Assembly (NCBI RefSeq): GCF_001426665.1
Contig: NZ_LMEY01000029.1
Location: forward strand, 260,654-324,653
Source: Rhizobium sp. Root1334
GTDB lineage: Bacteria > Pseudomonadota > Alphaproteobacteria > Rhizobiales > Rhizobiaceae
DNA: 64,000 nt
Direction of reading: 5' to 3'
Part shown: one piece after another, positions 44,850-53,630 of the stretch
Layout of the letters: every line of letters begins with the position of its first letter
How positions within the stretch are numbered: the first letter of the stretch is position 1
The notes under the pieces: generated by a model
What the model saw: the letters and a program-made list of their open reading frames with translations, nothing else
Told to the model about the DNA's origin: nothing
Databases searched by the model: none
Translations under genes and position numbers: made by a program

Positions 44850-45773
44850 ATGATCTCCTTTGTTCTGCGCCGCCTTGCGAGCGCCGTGCCGACGCTATTC
44901 ATCGTCGTCACGATTTCCTTCTTCCTGATGCGGTTCGCGCCGGGCGGTCCTTTCAATCTCGAGCGCCCGCTGCCGCCACAGACGATGGCGAACCTGATGG
45001 CCACGTACCATCTCGATCAGCCGCTCTGGAGCCAGTATGTTTCCTACATCGGTAATGCCGTCAGAGGCGATTTCGGACCGAGCTATGTCTACAAGGACAA
45101 CACGGTCGCCGAGCTGATCGGCAAGGGCTTGCCCTATTCGATGGAACTTGGCTTTTATGCACTCTTGCTCGCACTTTTTGGCGGCGTTCTGGCTGGCACG
45201 ATTGCGGCTCTCCGGCAAAATAGCGCCCTCGACTTCCTGATCATGTCGGTCTCGACCGTTGGCGTGACAGTCCCGAACTTTGTCGTCGGCCCCGTTCTCA
45301 CACTTGTCTTCGCCATCACGCTCTCCTGGCTCCCGGCCGGAAGCTGGGGCGATGGCTCGCTGCGCTTCCTGATCCTGCCGATGATTGCCCTTGCTTTGCC
45401 GCAGCTGGCGGTGTTTGCGCGCCTGACGCGCGGCTCGATGATCGAAGCGCTGCACACCGACCATATCCGCACCGCCCGCGCCTATGGCCTGCCCGCCCGC
45501 ACCGTCGTCATCACCCATGCGATGCGCGCTGCCATGTTGCCGGTCGTTTCCTATCTGGCGCCTGCGGCTGCGGCACTCCTTACCGGCTCGGCCGTGGTCG
45601 AGACGATTTTCACCATTCCCGGTGTTGGCCGCTATTTCGTGCTGGGCGCCATCAATCGCGATTACACGCTGGTGATGGGCACCGTCGTGCTGATCGCCAT
45701 CTTCGTCATCGTTTTCAATCTGCTGGTCGACATTCTCTACGGCCTTCTCGATCCGAGGGTTCGCCATGACTGA
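44850..45773 (+). CDS. oppB: Peptide ABC transporter permease (OppB family)
   Basis: 307 residues, six predicted membrane helices, first helix near 9-28. The cytoplasmic EAA loop ARAYGLPARTVVITHAMRAA lies near 209-228. OppB-type inner-membrane channel half. Overlaps oppC by 8 bases. GGAGTAAG precedes the ATG. Confidence 0.93.
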   Translation: MISFVLRRLASAVPTLFIVVTISFFLMRFAPGGPFNLERPLPPQTMANLMATYHLDQPLWSQYVSYIGNAVRGDFGPSYVYKDNTVAELIGKGLPYSMELGFYALLLALFGGVLAGTIAALRQNSALDFLIMSVSTVGVTVPNFVVGPVLTLVFAITLSWLPAGSWGDGSLRFLILPMIALALPQLAVFARLTRGSMIEALHTDHIRTARAYGLPARTVVITHAMRAAMLPVVSYLAPAAAALLTGSAVVETIFTIPGVGRYFVLGAINRDYTLVMGTVVLIAIFVIVFNLLVDILYGLLDPRVRHD

Positions 45774-46893
45774 TATCGTCACCACGGAACTACCGCCGGA
45801 AACAGCCAGCCGAAGCCTGTTCCAACTTGCCGCCATGCGTTTCCGCCGCAACCGCGCCGCCATGGCCGGCTGCGTCGTGCTGGCGCTGATCGCGCTCTTC
45901 TCGTTCCTCGGCCCCTATTTCATCAGCCATACCTATGATCAGGTGTTTCCGTCCTATGTCTCGGTGGCGCCAAGCTTGGAACCCCGGCCGGATGCGTCGA
46001 GCCTGCAGGATGTCATGGAAGGCGTTGCGGGCCGCGCCCGCGTCGACCTGAAGGAATTTGCCGTCGAAGGCCAGACCTTCACGGCAATCGTCACCTCCGA
46101 CAAGCCGATCGATCCGCGCACAACGCGCTACTTCGACCGTGCCAACGAGTTTGAGGGCACGCAGGTCGTCGCAACGGAAGATGACGGAAAGACCCTGAAA
46201 TTGACCGGTCAGGTCGCCCGCGAATACTTCTTCTTCGGCACGGATTCGAACGGCCGTGACCTGATGGCGCGCGTCATGCTCGGCGGCCAGATCTCGATCG
46301 CCGTTGGCCTGCTTGCCAGCCTCGTTTCGCTCAGCATCGGCGTGCTCTACGGCGCCACCTCCGGCTATATCGGTGGCCGCGTCGATAACGTCATGATGCG
46401 GTTCGTCGAAATCCTCTATTCGCTGCCCTTCGTCTTCCTCGTCGTCGTGCTCGTCGTGTTCTTCGGACGCTCGTTCATCCTGATCTTCCTCGTCATCGGC
46501 GCGGTGGAATGGCTGGACATGGCCCGCATCGTGCGCGGTCAGACATTGGCCCTGAAGCGGCGCGAATTCATCGGGGCGGCGCAAGCGCTCGGCTTGACGG
46601 ACTGGCAGATCATCCGCCGTCACATCATCCCGAACACGATCGGTCCCGTGGTGGTTTTCGTGACTGTCGTCGTGCCGAAGGTCATCCTGCTTGAAAGCTT
46701 CCTCTCCTTCCTCGGCCTCGGCGTTCAGGCGCCGCTGACGAGCTGGGGCGCGCTGATTGCGGAAGGTGCCAACAATATCCAGTCGGCACCGTGGCTGCTG
46801 ATCTTCCCGGCGATCTTCTTCGTTCTCACCCTGTTCTCGCTCAATTTCGCCGGCGACGGCCTGCGCGATGCGCTCGACCCGAAGGACCGTTGA
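45766..46893 (+). CDS. oppC: Peptide ABC transporter permease (OppC family) with enlarged periplasmic loop
   Basis: 375 residues, longer than the 300 or so of typical OppC. After the first helix (about 34-53) there is a soluble loop of about 110 residues (about 54-160) before FFFGTDSNGRDLMARVMLGG, the normal OppC periplasmic motif. EAA loop GAAQALGLTDWQIIRRHIIPN. Forms the channel with oppB. The fused ATPase gene begins one base after its stop. Confidence 0.93.
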   Translation: MTDIVTTELPPETASRSLFQLAAMRFRRNRAAMAGCVVLALIALFSFLGPYFISHTYDQVFPSYVSVAPSLEPRPDASSLQDVMEGVAGRARVDLKEFAVEGQTFTAIVTSDKPIDPRTTRYFDRANEFEGTQVVATEDDGKTLKLTGQVAREYFFFGTDSNGRDLMARVMLGGQISIAVGLLASLVSLSIGVLYGATSGYIGGRVDNVMMRFVEILYSLPFVFLVVVLVVFFGRSFILIFLVIGAVEWLDMARIVRGQTLALKRREFIGAAQALGLTDWQIIRRHIIPNTIGPVVVFVTVVVPKVILLESFLSFLGLGVQAPLTSWGALIAEGANNIQSAPWLLIFPAIFFVLTLFSLNFAGDGLRDALDPKDR

Positions 46894-46894
46894 C

Positions 46895-48496
46895 ATGAAT
46901 GATTCACGGGAAACAATTCTCGCCGTCCGCGACCTCAAGGTCACCTTCACAACGCCCGACGGCGACGTGCAGGCGGTCAAGGGCATCGATCTCGACATCA
47001 AGGCCGGGGAAACGCTGGCTGTCGTCGGAGAATCCGGCTCCGGCAAAAGCCAGACGATGATGGGCATCATGGGTCTGCTGGCCGGAAACGGCCGGGTTGC
47101 CGGCTCGGCCAAGTATCGCGGCCAGGAACTGGTCGGGCTGCCGCTGAAGGCGCTGAACAAGGTGCGTGGCGCCAAGATCACCATGATCTTCCAGGAGCCG
47201 ATGACCTCGCTCGATCCGCTTTACACGATCGGAAGGCAGATCGCCGAACCGATCGTCCAGCATCGCGGTGGCACATTCAGCCAAGCCCGAGCCCGCGTGC
47301 TCGAATTGCTGGAGCTGGTCGGCATTCCCGATCCAAAGCGACGCATCGACAGCTACCCGCATGAAATGTCCGGCGGCCAGCGTCAGCGCGTCATGATCGC
47401 CATGGCGCTTGCCAACGATCCCGACATCCTGATCGCCGACGAACCGACGACCGCGCTCGATGTCACCATCCAGGCGCAGATCCTCGACCTCCTCAATTCG
47501 CTGCAGGCCAAGTTCGGCATGGCCGTGGTGCTGATCACCCATGACCTCGGCATCGTCAAGCATTTCGCCAGCCGCGTCGCGGTCATGCGCCGCGGCGAAG
47601 TGGTCGAGACGGGAACGACAGCCGATATCTTCGAGCGGCCGCAGGCCGACTATACCAAGATGCTGCTCGCCGCTGAGCCGCATGGCCGCAAGGCGTCACC
47701 GGCCGAAACCGCACCGGTCATGCTCGAAGGCAGGAATGTCTCGGTCGATTATGCCACCGGTGGCGGTCTGTTCGGCAAGAAGGCAGGCGTTTTCCGCGCG
47801 GTCGATGGCGTCAATATCCGGCTGAAGGAAGGCCAGACCATCGGCATCGTCGGTGAATCCGGTTCCGGCAAATCGACGCTTGGCCGCGCACTCCTGCGGC
47901 TGATACCGAGCTCAGGCCGCTATCAGTTTGGAGCGACCAATATCTCCGATTTCGGCCGCTCGGCCATGCGGCCGCTGCGCCGGCAATTGCAATTGGTCTT
48001 TCAGGATCCGTACGGCTCCCTGTCGCCACGCCAAACGGTGGGAGAAATCATCACCGAAGGGCTCTATGTCCACGAGCCACAGCTCAGCCGTGCCGAGCGC
48101 GACAAGCGGGCCATTGAGGCGCTGAAGGAAGTTCGTCTGGATCCGGCGGCCCGCAACCGTTATCCGCATGAATTCTCCGGCGGCCAGCGGCAGCGTATCG
48201 CCATCGCCCGCGCCATTATCCTGAAGCCGAAGGTCGTCATCCTGGATGAACCGACCTCGGCGCTTGACCGCTCGGTGCAAGGCCAGGTCATCGATCTCCT
48301 GCGCGACCTGCAGAAGACGCATGGGCTCTCCTATATCTTCATCAGCCATGACCTGTCCGTGATCAAGGCGATGTCGGACTACGTGGTGGTGATGAAGAAC
48401 GGCAAGGTCGTCGAGGAAGGCGATACCGACGCGATCTTCGAGGCGCCGCGTGAAAACTACACCCAGACCCTGATGAACGCAGCCTTCACGGCGTGA
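46895..48496 (+). CDS. oppDF: Fused peptide ABC transporter ATPase (OppD-OppF type)
   Basis: 533 residues from the ATG at 46895 (GAAGGACC upstream; an in-frame codon at 46868 lies inside oppC). Two complete ABC domains are joined in one chain: Walker A GESGSGKS at 45-52 and again at 320-327, signatures SGGQRQR in both halves, Walker B ILIADEPTTALD and VVILDEPTSALD. Such DF fusions are frequent in alphaproteobacteria (compare YejF, GsiA). Energises oppABC. Confidence 0.95.
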   Translation: MNDSRETILAVRDLKVTFTTPDGDVQAVKGIDLDIKAGETLAVVGESGSGKSQTMMGIMGLLAGNGRVAGSAKYRGQELVGLPLKALNKVRGAKITMIFQEPMTSLDPLYTIGRQIAEPIVQHRGGTFSQARARVLELLELVGIPDPKRRIDSYPHEMSGGQRQRVMIAMALANDPDILIADEPTTALDVTIQAQILDLLNSLQAKFGMAVVLITHDLGIVKHFASRVAVMRRGEVVETGTTADIFERPQADYTKMLLAAEPHGRKASPAETAPVMLEGRNVSVDYATGGGLFGKKAGVFRAVDGVNIRLKEGQTIGIVGESGSGKSTLGRALLRLIPSSGRYQFGATNISDFGRSAMRPLRRQLQLVFQDPYGSLSPRQTVGEIITEGLYVHEPQLSRAERDKRAIEALKEVRLDPAARNRYPHEFSGGQRQRIAIARAIILKPKVVILDEPTSALDRSVQGQVIDLLRDLQKTHGLSYIFISHDLSVIKAMSDYVVVMKNGKVVEEGDTDAIFEAPRENYTQTLMNAAFTA

Positions 48497-48507
48497 CATC
48501 CAGCAAG

Positions 48508-48533
48508 GCCCGGCCCTAATCGGCCGGGCTCTT
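48508..48533 (+). terminator. Hairpin after the opp operon
   Basis: GCCCGGCC (48508-48515) and GGCCGGGC (48522-48529), 8-bp GC stem, 6-base loop, followed only by TCTT. Probable terminator 11 bases past the oppDF stop. Confidence 0.65.
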
Positions 48534-48664
48534 GCAGCCTTCGCCATGCGTTCTTGTGGTTTCGATCCCAACATCCTACGCTCACACCTAGGGAGCCTCC
48601 CGAAACGATCCTTATCGTTGCGGGTGGATGAGAAACGGCGCCATCAGGAACACGGGAACGGACC

Positions 48665-49576
48665 ATGCCCAGCCCATCGCTCTACGAAATCCACGATCCT
48701 CGTTTCCGCTCGCTGATCGTTGGCAGCGCCGTGCTTGAAGAGCTGCATTCCGGCTGCCGCTGGGCCGAAGGGCCGGTCTGGTTTGACGACGCGCAGCAGC
48801 TGTTGTGGAGCGATATTCCCAACCAGCGCATGCTGCGCTGGGTGCCCGATGGCGGCGTCTCGGTCTATCGCTATCCCTCGAATTTCGCCAATGGCCATAC
48901 CCGTGACCGCCAGGGACGGCTGATTTCCTGTGAACACGGCACCCGCCGCGTGACCCGCACTGAACCGGATGGCTCGATCACCGTGCTTGCCGACAGTTTC
49001 GAGGGCAAGCGGCTGAATTCGCCCAATGACGTCGTGGTGCGCTCGGACAACAGCATCTGGTTCAGCGATCCGACCTACGGCATCCTGTCTGATTATGAGG
49101 GCTACAAATCAGCGCCGGAACAGGACAAACGCGGCATCTACCGGCTTGACCCGGTGACCGGCGCGCTGACCGCCGCCGCCAGCGATTTCCTCCAGCCGAA
49201 CGGCCTTGCCTTCTCGCCGGGCGAAACCAAGCTCTACGTTGCCGACAGCGGCACCAATCCGGACGATACGGCACCGGCCCATATCCGGGTCTATGATGTG
49301 GAAGGTACGCGGTTGACCAATTCCGCGGTCTTCTGCCATCTCGACGAAGGCCGCCCGGACGGCTTTCGTCTCGATACCAACGGCAATCTCTGGACCAGCG
49401 GTGGCCATGCGGTGCATTGCTTTGCTTCGGACGGCACGCTGCTCGGCAAAATCCGTATCCCCCAGGGCGTCTCGAACCTCACCTTCGGCGGCCCGCGCCG
49501 TAATCGGCTGTTCATCACCGCGACGCAATCGGTCTACGCGATCTATGTAACGGCAACCGGCGTCCAACGTCCGTAA
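48665..49576 (+). CDS. SMP-30/gluconolactonase-family lactonase
   Basis: 303-residue six-bladed beta-propeller of the SMP-30/LRE family (RWAEGPVWFDDAQQLLWSDIPNQR; LNSPNDVVVRSDNSIWFSDPTYG; QPNGLAFSPGETKLYVADSG; RPDGFRLDTNGNLWTS). The Glu, Asn and Asp metal ligands of the family are in these blocks. It opens sugar lactones such as gluconolactone; the true substrate is unknown. It is monocistronic between the opp terminator and a convergent exporter gene 4 bases away. Confidence 0.88.
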   Translation: MPSPSLYEIHDPRFRSLIVGSAVLEELHSGCRWAEGPVWFDDAQQLLWSDIPNQRMLRWVPDGGVSVYRYPSNFANGHTRDRQGRLISCEHGTRRVTRTEPDGSITVLADSFEGKRLNSPNDVVVRSDNSIWFSDPTYGILSDYEGYKSAPEQDKRGIYRLDPVTGALTAAASDFLQPNGLAFSPGETKLYVADSGTNPDDTAPAHIRVYDVEGTRLTNSAVFCHLDEGRPDGFRLDTNGNLWTSGGHAVHCFASDGTLLGKIRIPQGVSNLTFGGPRRNRLFITATQSVYAIYVTATGVQRP

Positions 49577-49580
49577 AACG

Positions 49581-50495
49581 CTATTCCTTGGCCTTGCCCC
49601 GGTGTTTCAGCTGCTGTTCGCGGAAGAAGATGAACAGGCCGGATGCGACGATCAGCGCTGCGCCGAGGGCAACGGTCCAACGCGGCGTATCGCCGAAGAA
49701 TAGCCAGCCGAACACCACCGCCCAGAACAGAAGCGTATATTGCAGTGGCACGACGGTCGCTGCGTCTGCGAGCTTCAACGAGCGGCTGACGAGAATATGC
49801 GCCAGCATGGCGACGATACCCAAAAGGCTGAGACAGGCCACCGCTTCCAGGTCCAGCGGCGCCCAACCGGCCGTATTGGCACCGACGCCAACCAGAGAGA
49901 AGATCAGCGCACCGCTCAACTGCCAGAAGATCAATGTCGTATCCGGCGTCGATCGCAGGGTTCGTCCGAGCAGCAGAGCGAAGGCAAACGCAGCGCTACC
50001 GACCAGCGCAATCAGCGCCGGCAGCGAGAAACTCTTGGACGACGGCTCCAGCGCAACGATCACCCCGGCAAAGCCGATCAGGATCGCCGTCCACCGCCGC
50101 CAGCCGACTTTCTCGCCCAGAAGGAACGGCGAAGCGGCCGCGACATAGATCGGTGCTGCCAGCCAATAGGTCATCGCATCAGCCAGAGGCATGTAGGCAA
50201 CGGCGAAATAGAAGGCAGACGCGTCGATTGCGAACAACAGCGAGCGCAGCGCATGCAGCCATGGCCGGTCGACCTGGACCAGGCTGCGCCAACCACGCTT
50301 GATGAAAAATGGCGTCAGCACGATCAGCGCCGCTATGCTGCGGATCGTCATCAACTGGGGAACCGAATAGGTCGAAACCAGCCACTTGCCCATCACGTCG
50401 TTGAGCGAAAACATCAACATGCCAAGCAGCATGATCAACACGCCGGTGCGGGCGGCGTTTGGGGAATGGGCAAGCGGGACTGTTTGGGCTGTCAT
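49581..50495 (-). CDS. DMT-superfamily (EamA) transporter
   Basis: 304 residues from the ATG at 50495 (CCGGAA 9 bases upstream); the frame is open to 50627, but the added 44 residues are not typical. Two EamA repeats give about ten membrane helices, with PIYVAAASPFLLGEKVGWRRW ending the first repeat and LFWAVVFGWLFFGDTPRW ending the second. Exporter of metabolites or amino acids; substrate unknown. Confidence 0.85.
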   Translation of the reverse strand: MTAQTVPLAHSPNAARTGVLIMLLGMLMFSLNDVMGKWLVSTYSVPQLMTIRSIAALIVLTPFFIKRGWRSLVQVDRPWLHALRSLLFAIDASAFYFAVAYMPLADAMTYWLAAPIYVAAASPFLLGEKVGWRRWTAILIGFAGVIVALEPSSKSFSLPALIALVGSAAFAFALLLGRTLRSTPDTTLIFWQLSGALIFSLVGVGANTAGWAPLDLEAVACLSLLGIVAMLAHILVSRSLKLADAATVVPLQYTLLFWAVVFGWLFFGDTPRWTVALGAALIVASGLFIFFREQQLKHRGKAKE

Positions 50496-50762
50496 GGCAT
50501 CGGTTCCGGCAAAGATGCGTGCCAGTCGCACATTCCAACCAAACGATCCAGTCGCGAAAAGGCATAGGTCCATCAACATTTGGAATGGCGAATGGACGCG
50601 ACGCCTCCCAGATTTAAATCCTGGCACGCCATTGATAGAAAACTTCTATCATTACATGCGATGTGAGCCCTTGAAGAAGCAGTGAAATTCCATAAACAGC
50701 CTCCGAAAGGTGAGTTTTCACCATCGTTTCTTCTATCGGTAACGGCCAGGGATCTCCGCGTT

Positions 50763-53072
50763 ATGGGCAAGACTGTTTTTCTCGGCAAACCTTCCAAGGC
50801 AGCAGGCGGCTGGGGAGCCTTGAAGAGCTGCGGCAAACGGCTTCTGGAAAGCGGCTCGCCGATTTCGGGTGCGAGAACCCTGCTCAAGGCAAACCAACCC
50901 GATGGCTTTGACTGCCCCGGCTGCGCCTGGGGCGATCCGGCCCATGGCTCCTCGTTTGAATTCTGCGAAAATGGCGTCAAGGCCGTGGCATGGGAAGCCA
51001 CCGACAAACGGACGCCACCCGATTTCTTTGCTGCCCACACCGTGACGACCCTCCAGTCATGGAGCGACTATGAGCTGGAGCAGCAGGGCCGGCTCACCCA
51101 CCCGATGCGCTACGACCGCGCGACCGACACCTATGTCCGCGTCAGCTGGGATACCGCCTTTGCCGAGATCGGTGCCATCCTCAACAGCTTCGACACCCCC
51201 GACCGCGCCGAATTCTACACATCCGGCCGCGCCTCCAACGAAGCCGCCTTCCTCTACCAGCTGTTCGTGCGGCTCTATGGCACCAACAATTTCCCGGATT
51301 GCTCCAACATGTGCCATGAGGCCAGCGGCATCGCCATGAAACAGGCGGTGGGCGTCGGCAAGGGTACGGTGCTGTTGGAGGATTTCGAAAGGGCCGACGC
51401 CATCTTCGTCATCGGCCAGAACCCCGGCACCAACCATCCGCGCATGCTGGGTGACCTGCGCCGTGCGGCCCAGCGGGGCGCAAGGATCGCGGTTTTCAAT
51501 CCGGTCCGCGAGCGCGGCCTGGAGCGCTTTGCCGATCCGCAGGACAAGCTGGAAATGCTGCGCGGCGGTTCAACCGAAATTGCCAGCGACTATTTCCAGC
51601 CGCGTCTGGGCGGCGACATGGCGGCAGTGCGCGGCATGGCCAAGGCGGTTTTTGCGGCTGACGATGCAGCGCTAGCGGCCGGTGAGCCTTCGGTTCTCGA
51701 CCATGCCTTTCTGGAACTGCACACTGCCGATTTCGCTGCTTACCGCTCTGCGGTCGATGCGACCGGCTGGGCTGAAATCGAGGATCAGTCCGGCCTGACC
51801 CGTCTGGAGATCGGGCGTGCGGCGGACACCTATCTTGGTGCGGAGCGGGTGATCTGCACCTGGGCGATGGGCGTGACGCAGCACCGGCATTCGGTCATCA
51901 CCATCCGGGAGATCGCCAATTTCATGATGCTGCGCGGCAATATCGGCAAGCCGGGCGCCGGTCTCTGCCCGGTCCGCGGCCATTCCAACGTGCAGGGTGA
52001 CCGCACCGTCGGCATCAACGAGAAGGCGACGGCCGCGTTTCTCGATACGCTGGAAAAAGAATTCGATTTCAAGGCGCCGCGCAAGGAAGGCCATAACGTG
52101 CTTGCCGCCATCGGCGCCATGCTGGACGGCTCAGCCCAGGCCTTTATCGGTCTCGGCGGCAATTTTGCCCGCGCGACGCCGGACAGCCCGATCATCGCCA
52201 AGGCGCTGGCGCGCCAGAAACTGACCGTCAACATCGCCACCAAGCTCAATCATTCGCATCTAATGCCCGGCGAGGTCAGCTTCATCCTGCCATGCCTTGG
52301 CCGCACCGAGATCGACCGGAACTCGAAGGGCGTCAGCCAGATCGTTACCGTCGAGGATTCGATGAGCATGGTGCATGGCTCCGGCGGCATCAACAAACCG
52401 GCCTCGCCTGAACTGCGCTCCGAAGTCGCCATCATTGCCGGCATTGCGGCCGCCACCGTCGGCTCGGCCAAGGTTGATTGGGCGGCTCTTGCGGATGACT
52501 ACGACCTGATCCGCGATCATATCGCCAATGTGATTCCCGGCTTTGAAAATTACAATGAACGCGTCCGCAAACCGCGCGGTTTTCACCTGCGCAATGCAGC
52601 GTCAAACCGTGAATGGGAAACACCGGCAGGCCGCGCCACCTTCTGGACTGGCTCGCTTCCCAAAGCCATCGAGCATCAGATTGCCCGCGACCAAGACGGC
52701 GCCTTCGTTCTGCAGACATTCCGCTCGCATGATCAGTACAACACGACGATCTATGGCATGGATGACCGTTATCGCGGCGTCTATGGCGAACGCAGCGTCG
52801 TTTTCGTCAACCCCGCCGACCTGGCTGAACTCGGTGCCGAGGCTGGTGACCGGGTCGATGTCATCGGCCGGCATGACGACGGCGTGGTGCGCATCGCCAA
52901 GGATTTCCGGCTGGTCCCCTATGATATCCCGCGCGGTTGCGTTGCCGGTTATTATCCAGAACTCAACGTGCTCGTGCCATTGTCGAGCGCCGGAGACGAG
53001 AGCGATACACCGACGTCGAAATCGGTCCTGGTATCCTTCCGCCCCACGGCTGCGGCCAAAGACGCGGCCTGA
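50763..53072 (+). CDS. FdhF/YdeP-type molybdopterin oxidoreductase
   Basis: 769 residues from the ATG at 50763 (AGGGAT upstream; a GTG at 50682 would add 27 residues with no family likeness). Molybdopterin (bis-MGD) oxidoreductase of the formate-dehydrogenase-alpha-like FdhF/YdeP family: GGWGALKSC near the start, a reduced cysteine motif CPGCAWGD instead of the usual 4Fe-4S CX2CX3C...C, FYTSGRASNEAAFLYQLF, NMCHEASGIAMKQ with the probable Mo-ligand Cys, then the dinucleotide-binding C-terminal domain. YdeP of E. coli is linked to acid resistance; the reaction is not known. The stop overlaps the next start (TGATG). Confidence 0.9.
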   Translation: MGKTVFLGKPSKAAGGWGALKSCGKRLLESGSPISGARTLLKANQPDGFDCPGCAWGDPAHGSSFEFCENGVKAVAWEATDKRTPPDFFAAHTVTTLQSWSDYELEQQGRLTHPMRYDRATDTYVRVSWDTAFAEIGAILNSFDTPDRAEFYTSGRASNEAAFLYQLFVRLYGTNNFPDCSNMCHEASGIAMKQAVGVGKGTVLLEDFERADAIFVIGQNPGTNHPRMLGDLRRAAQRGARIAVFNPVRERGLERFADPQDKLEMLRGGSTEIASDYFQPRLGGDMAAVRGMAKAVFAADDAALAAGEPSVLDHAFLELHTADFAAYRSAVDATGWAEIEDQSGLTRLEIGRAADTYLGAERVICTWAMGVTQHRHSVITIREIANFMMLRGNIGKPGAGLCPVRGHSNVQGDRTVGINEKATAAFLDTLEKEFDFKAPRKEGHNVLAAIGAMLDGSAQAFIGLGGNFARATPDSPIIAKALARQKLTVNIATKLNHSHLMPGEVSFILPCLGRTEIDRNSKGVSQIVTVEDSMSMVHGSGGINKPASPELRSEVAIIAGIAAATVGSAKVDWAALADDYDLIRDHIANVIPGFENYNERVRKPRGFHLRNAASNREWETPAGRATFWTGSLPKAIEHQIARDQDGAFVLQTFRSHDQYNTTIYGMDDRYRGVYGERSVVFVNPADLAELGAEAGDRVDVIGRHDDGVVRIAKDFRLVPYDIPRGCVAGYYPELNVLVPLSSAGDESDTPTSKSVLVSFRPTAAAKDAA

Positions 53073-53371
53073 TGCAGGAAGTTGTATCCGAGGCGCAATT
53101 TCTCGCATATGCCGACGCGCTCCGGACGCAGGATCCGGCACTTTCGCCGATTATGGCAGGGATCGTCGCCGCGGTGTTCCAAGGCATTGCGGATGACAGC
53201 CGCAGCTTCTCAAAACTGTTCGGCATTGCCCATGCGCTCGTGTTGCGTGAGATCAATCAGTTGTCCGGGCTAGACGCGCCGGTCGAGATTATTGGCCGGG
53301 ATGCACGCACACAGAGGACGCATATCAAACTTACGGTAAAAGGTGCGGCACTTTGCGCACGGGTCCCTTGA
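53072..53371 (+). CDS. Small protein translationally coupled to the molybdopterin oxidoreductase
   Basis: 99 residues beginning MQEVVSEAQFLAYADALR. The ATG shares a base with the stop of the upstream enzyme, so the ribosome passes straight on. The start contains an all-helical, soluble segment (about 5-70, rich in Ala, Leu, Ile), then a basic beta-prone tail (RDARTQRTHIKLTVKGAALCARVP). No signal peptide or recognised domain. Perhaps a dedicated chaperone or partner of the enzyme; that is inference from coupling alone. Confidence 0.65.
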   Translation: MQEVVSEAQFLAYADALRTQDPALSPIMAGIVAAVFQGIADDSRSFSKLFGIAHALVLREINQLSGLDAPVEIIGRDARTQRTHIKLTVKGAALCARVP

Positions 53372-53395
53372 CCTTGGCAAAAGGATCGCTATTTA
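53368..53395 (+). promoter_or_regulatory. Probable promoter of the terC-like gene
   Basis: TTGACC (53368-53373), 16-base spacer, TATTTA (53390-53395). The -35 overlaps the stop of the preceding small gene. It would give a 5' leader of about 230 bases before the terC-like gene. Confidence 0.5.
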
Positions 53396-53401
53396 ACGTG
53401 C

Positions 53402-53588
53402 GACTCCAGCAGTGCAGGGCATTTACAACACGCCTGCTGAGCAAACCTGATACCGGGCCCCTCTGGCGAGAATTTACGGCGTTCTCGTGATGTCGGTATT
53501 ACCCCGCAAATAAGCCGGCGGATTGTAAGCAAATGACACTCCATATCATGCGTTCTTCGCATGCCGTTTTGGGCATGCGGGATTTTTC
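53402..53588 (+). promoter_or_regulatory. Structured leader with attenuator-like alternative hairpins before terC-like gene
   Basis: Paired segments seen in order: CAGCAG/CTGCTG (53407-53412 with 53434-53439); TACCG/CGGTA (53451-53455 with 53494-53498) enclosing CGAGAA/TTCTCG (53467-53472 with 53482-53487); then three copies of one 6-mer in alternating sense: CATGCG (53547-53552), CGCATG (53558-53563), CATGCG (53574-53579). The middle copy can pair with the first (loop TTCTT) or with the third, the latter extended to 8 bp and followed by GATTTTT, a terminator. This is the architecture of a riboswitch or attenuator. Confidence 0.6.
53558..53587 (+). terminator. Terminator hairpin within the terC-like leader
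   Basis: CGCATGCC (53558-53565) and GGCATGCG (53572-53579), loop GTTTTG, followed by GGATTTTT. It lies 44 bases before the ATG it would switch off. Confidence 0.65.
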
Positions 53589-53630
53589 CAGCTATTCAAT
53601 GTCCGGCTTCTCCGGGGCGGAGGTACGGCC

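Noticed and set aside
53402..53630. Calling the terC-like leader a yybP-ykoY riboswitch outright
   Set aside because: The conserved loop sequences of that class are not visible by eye; only the alternative-hairpin layout is supported.
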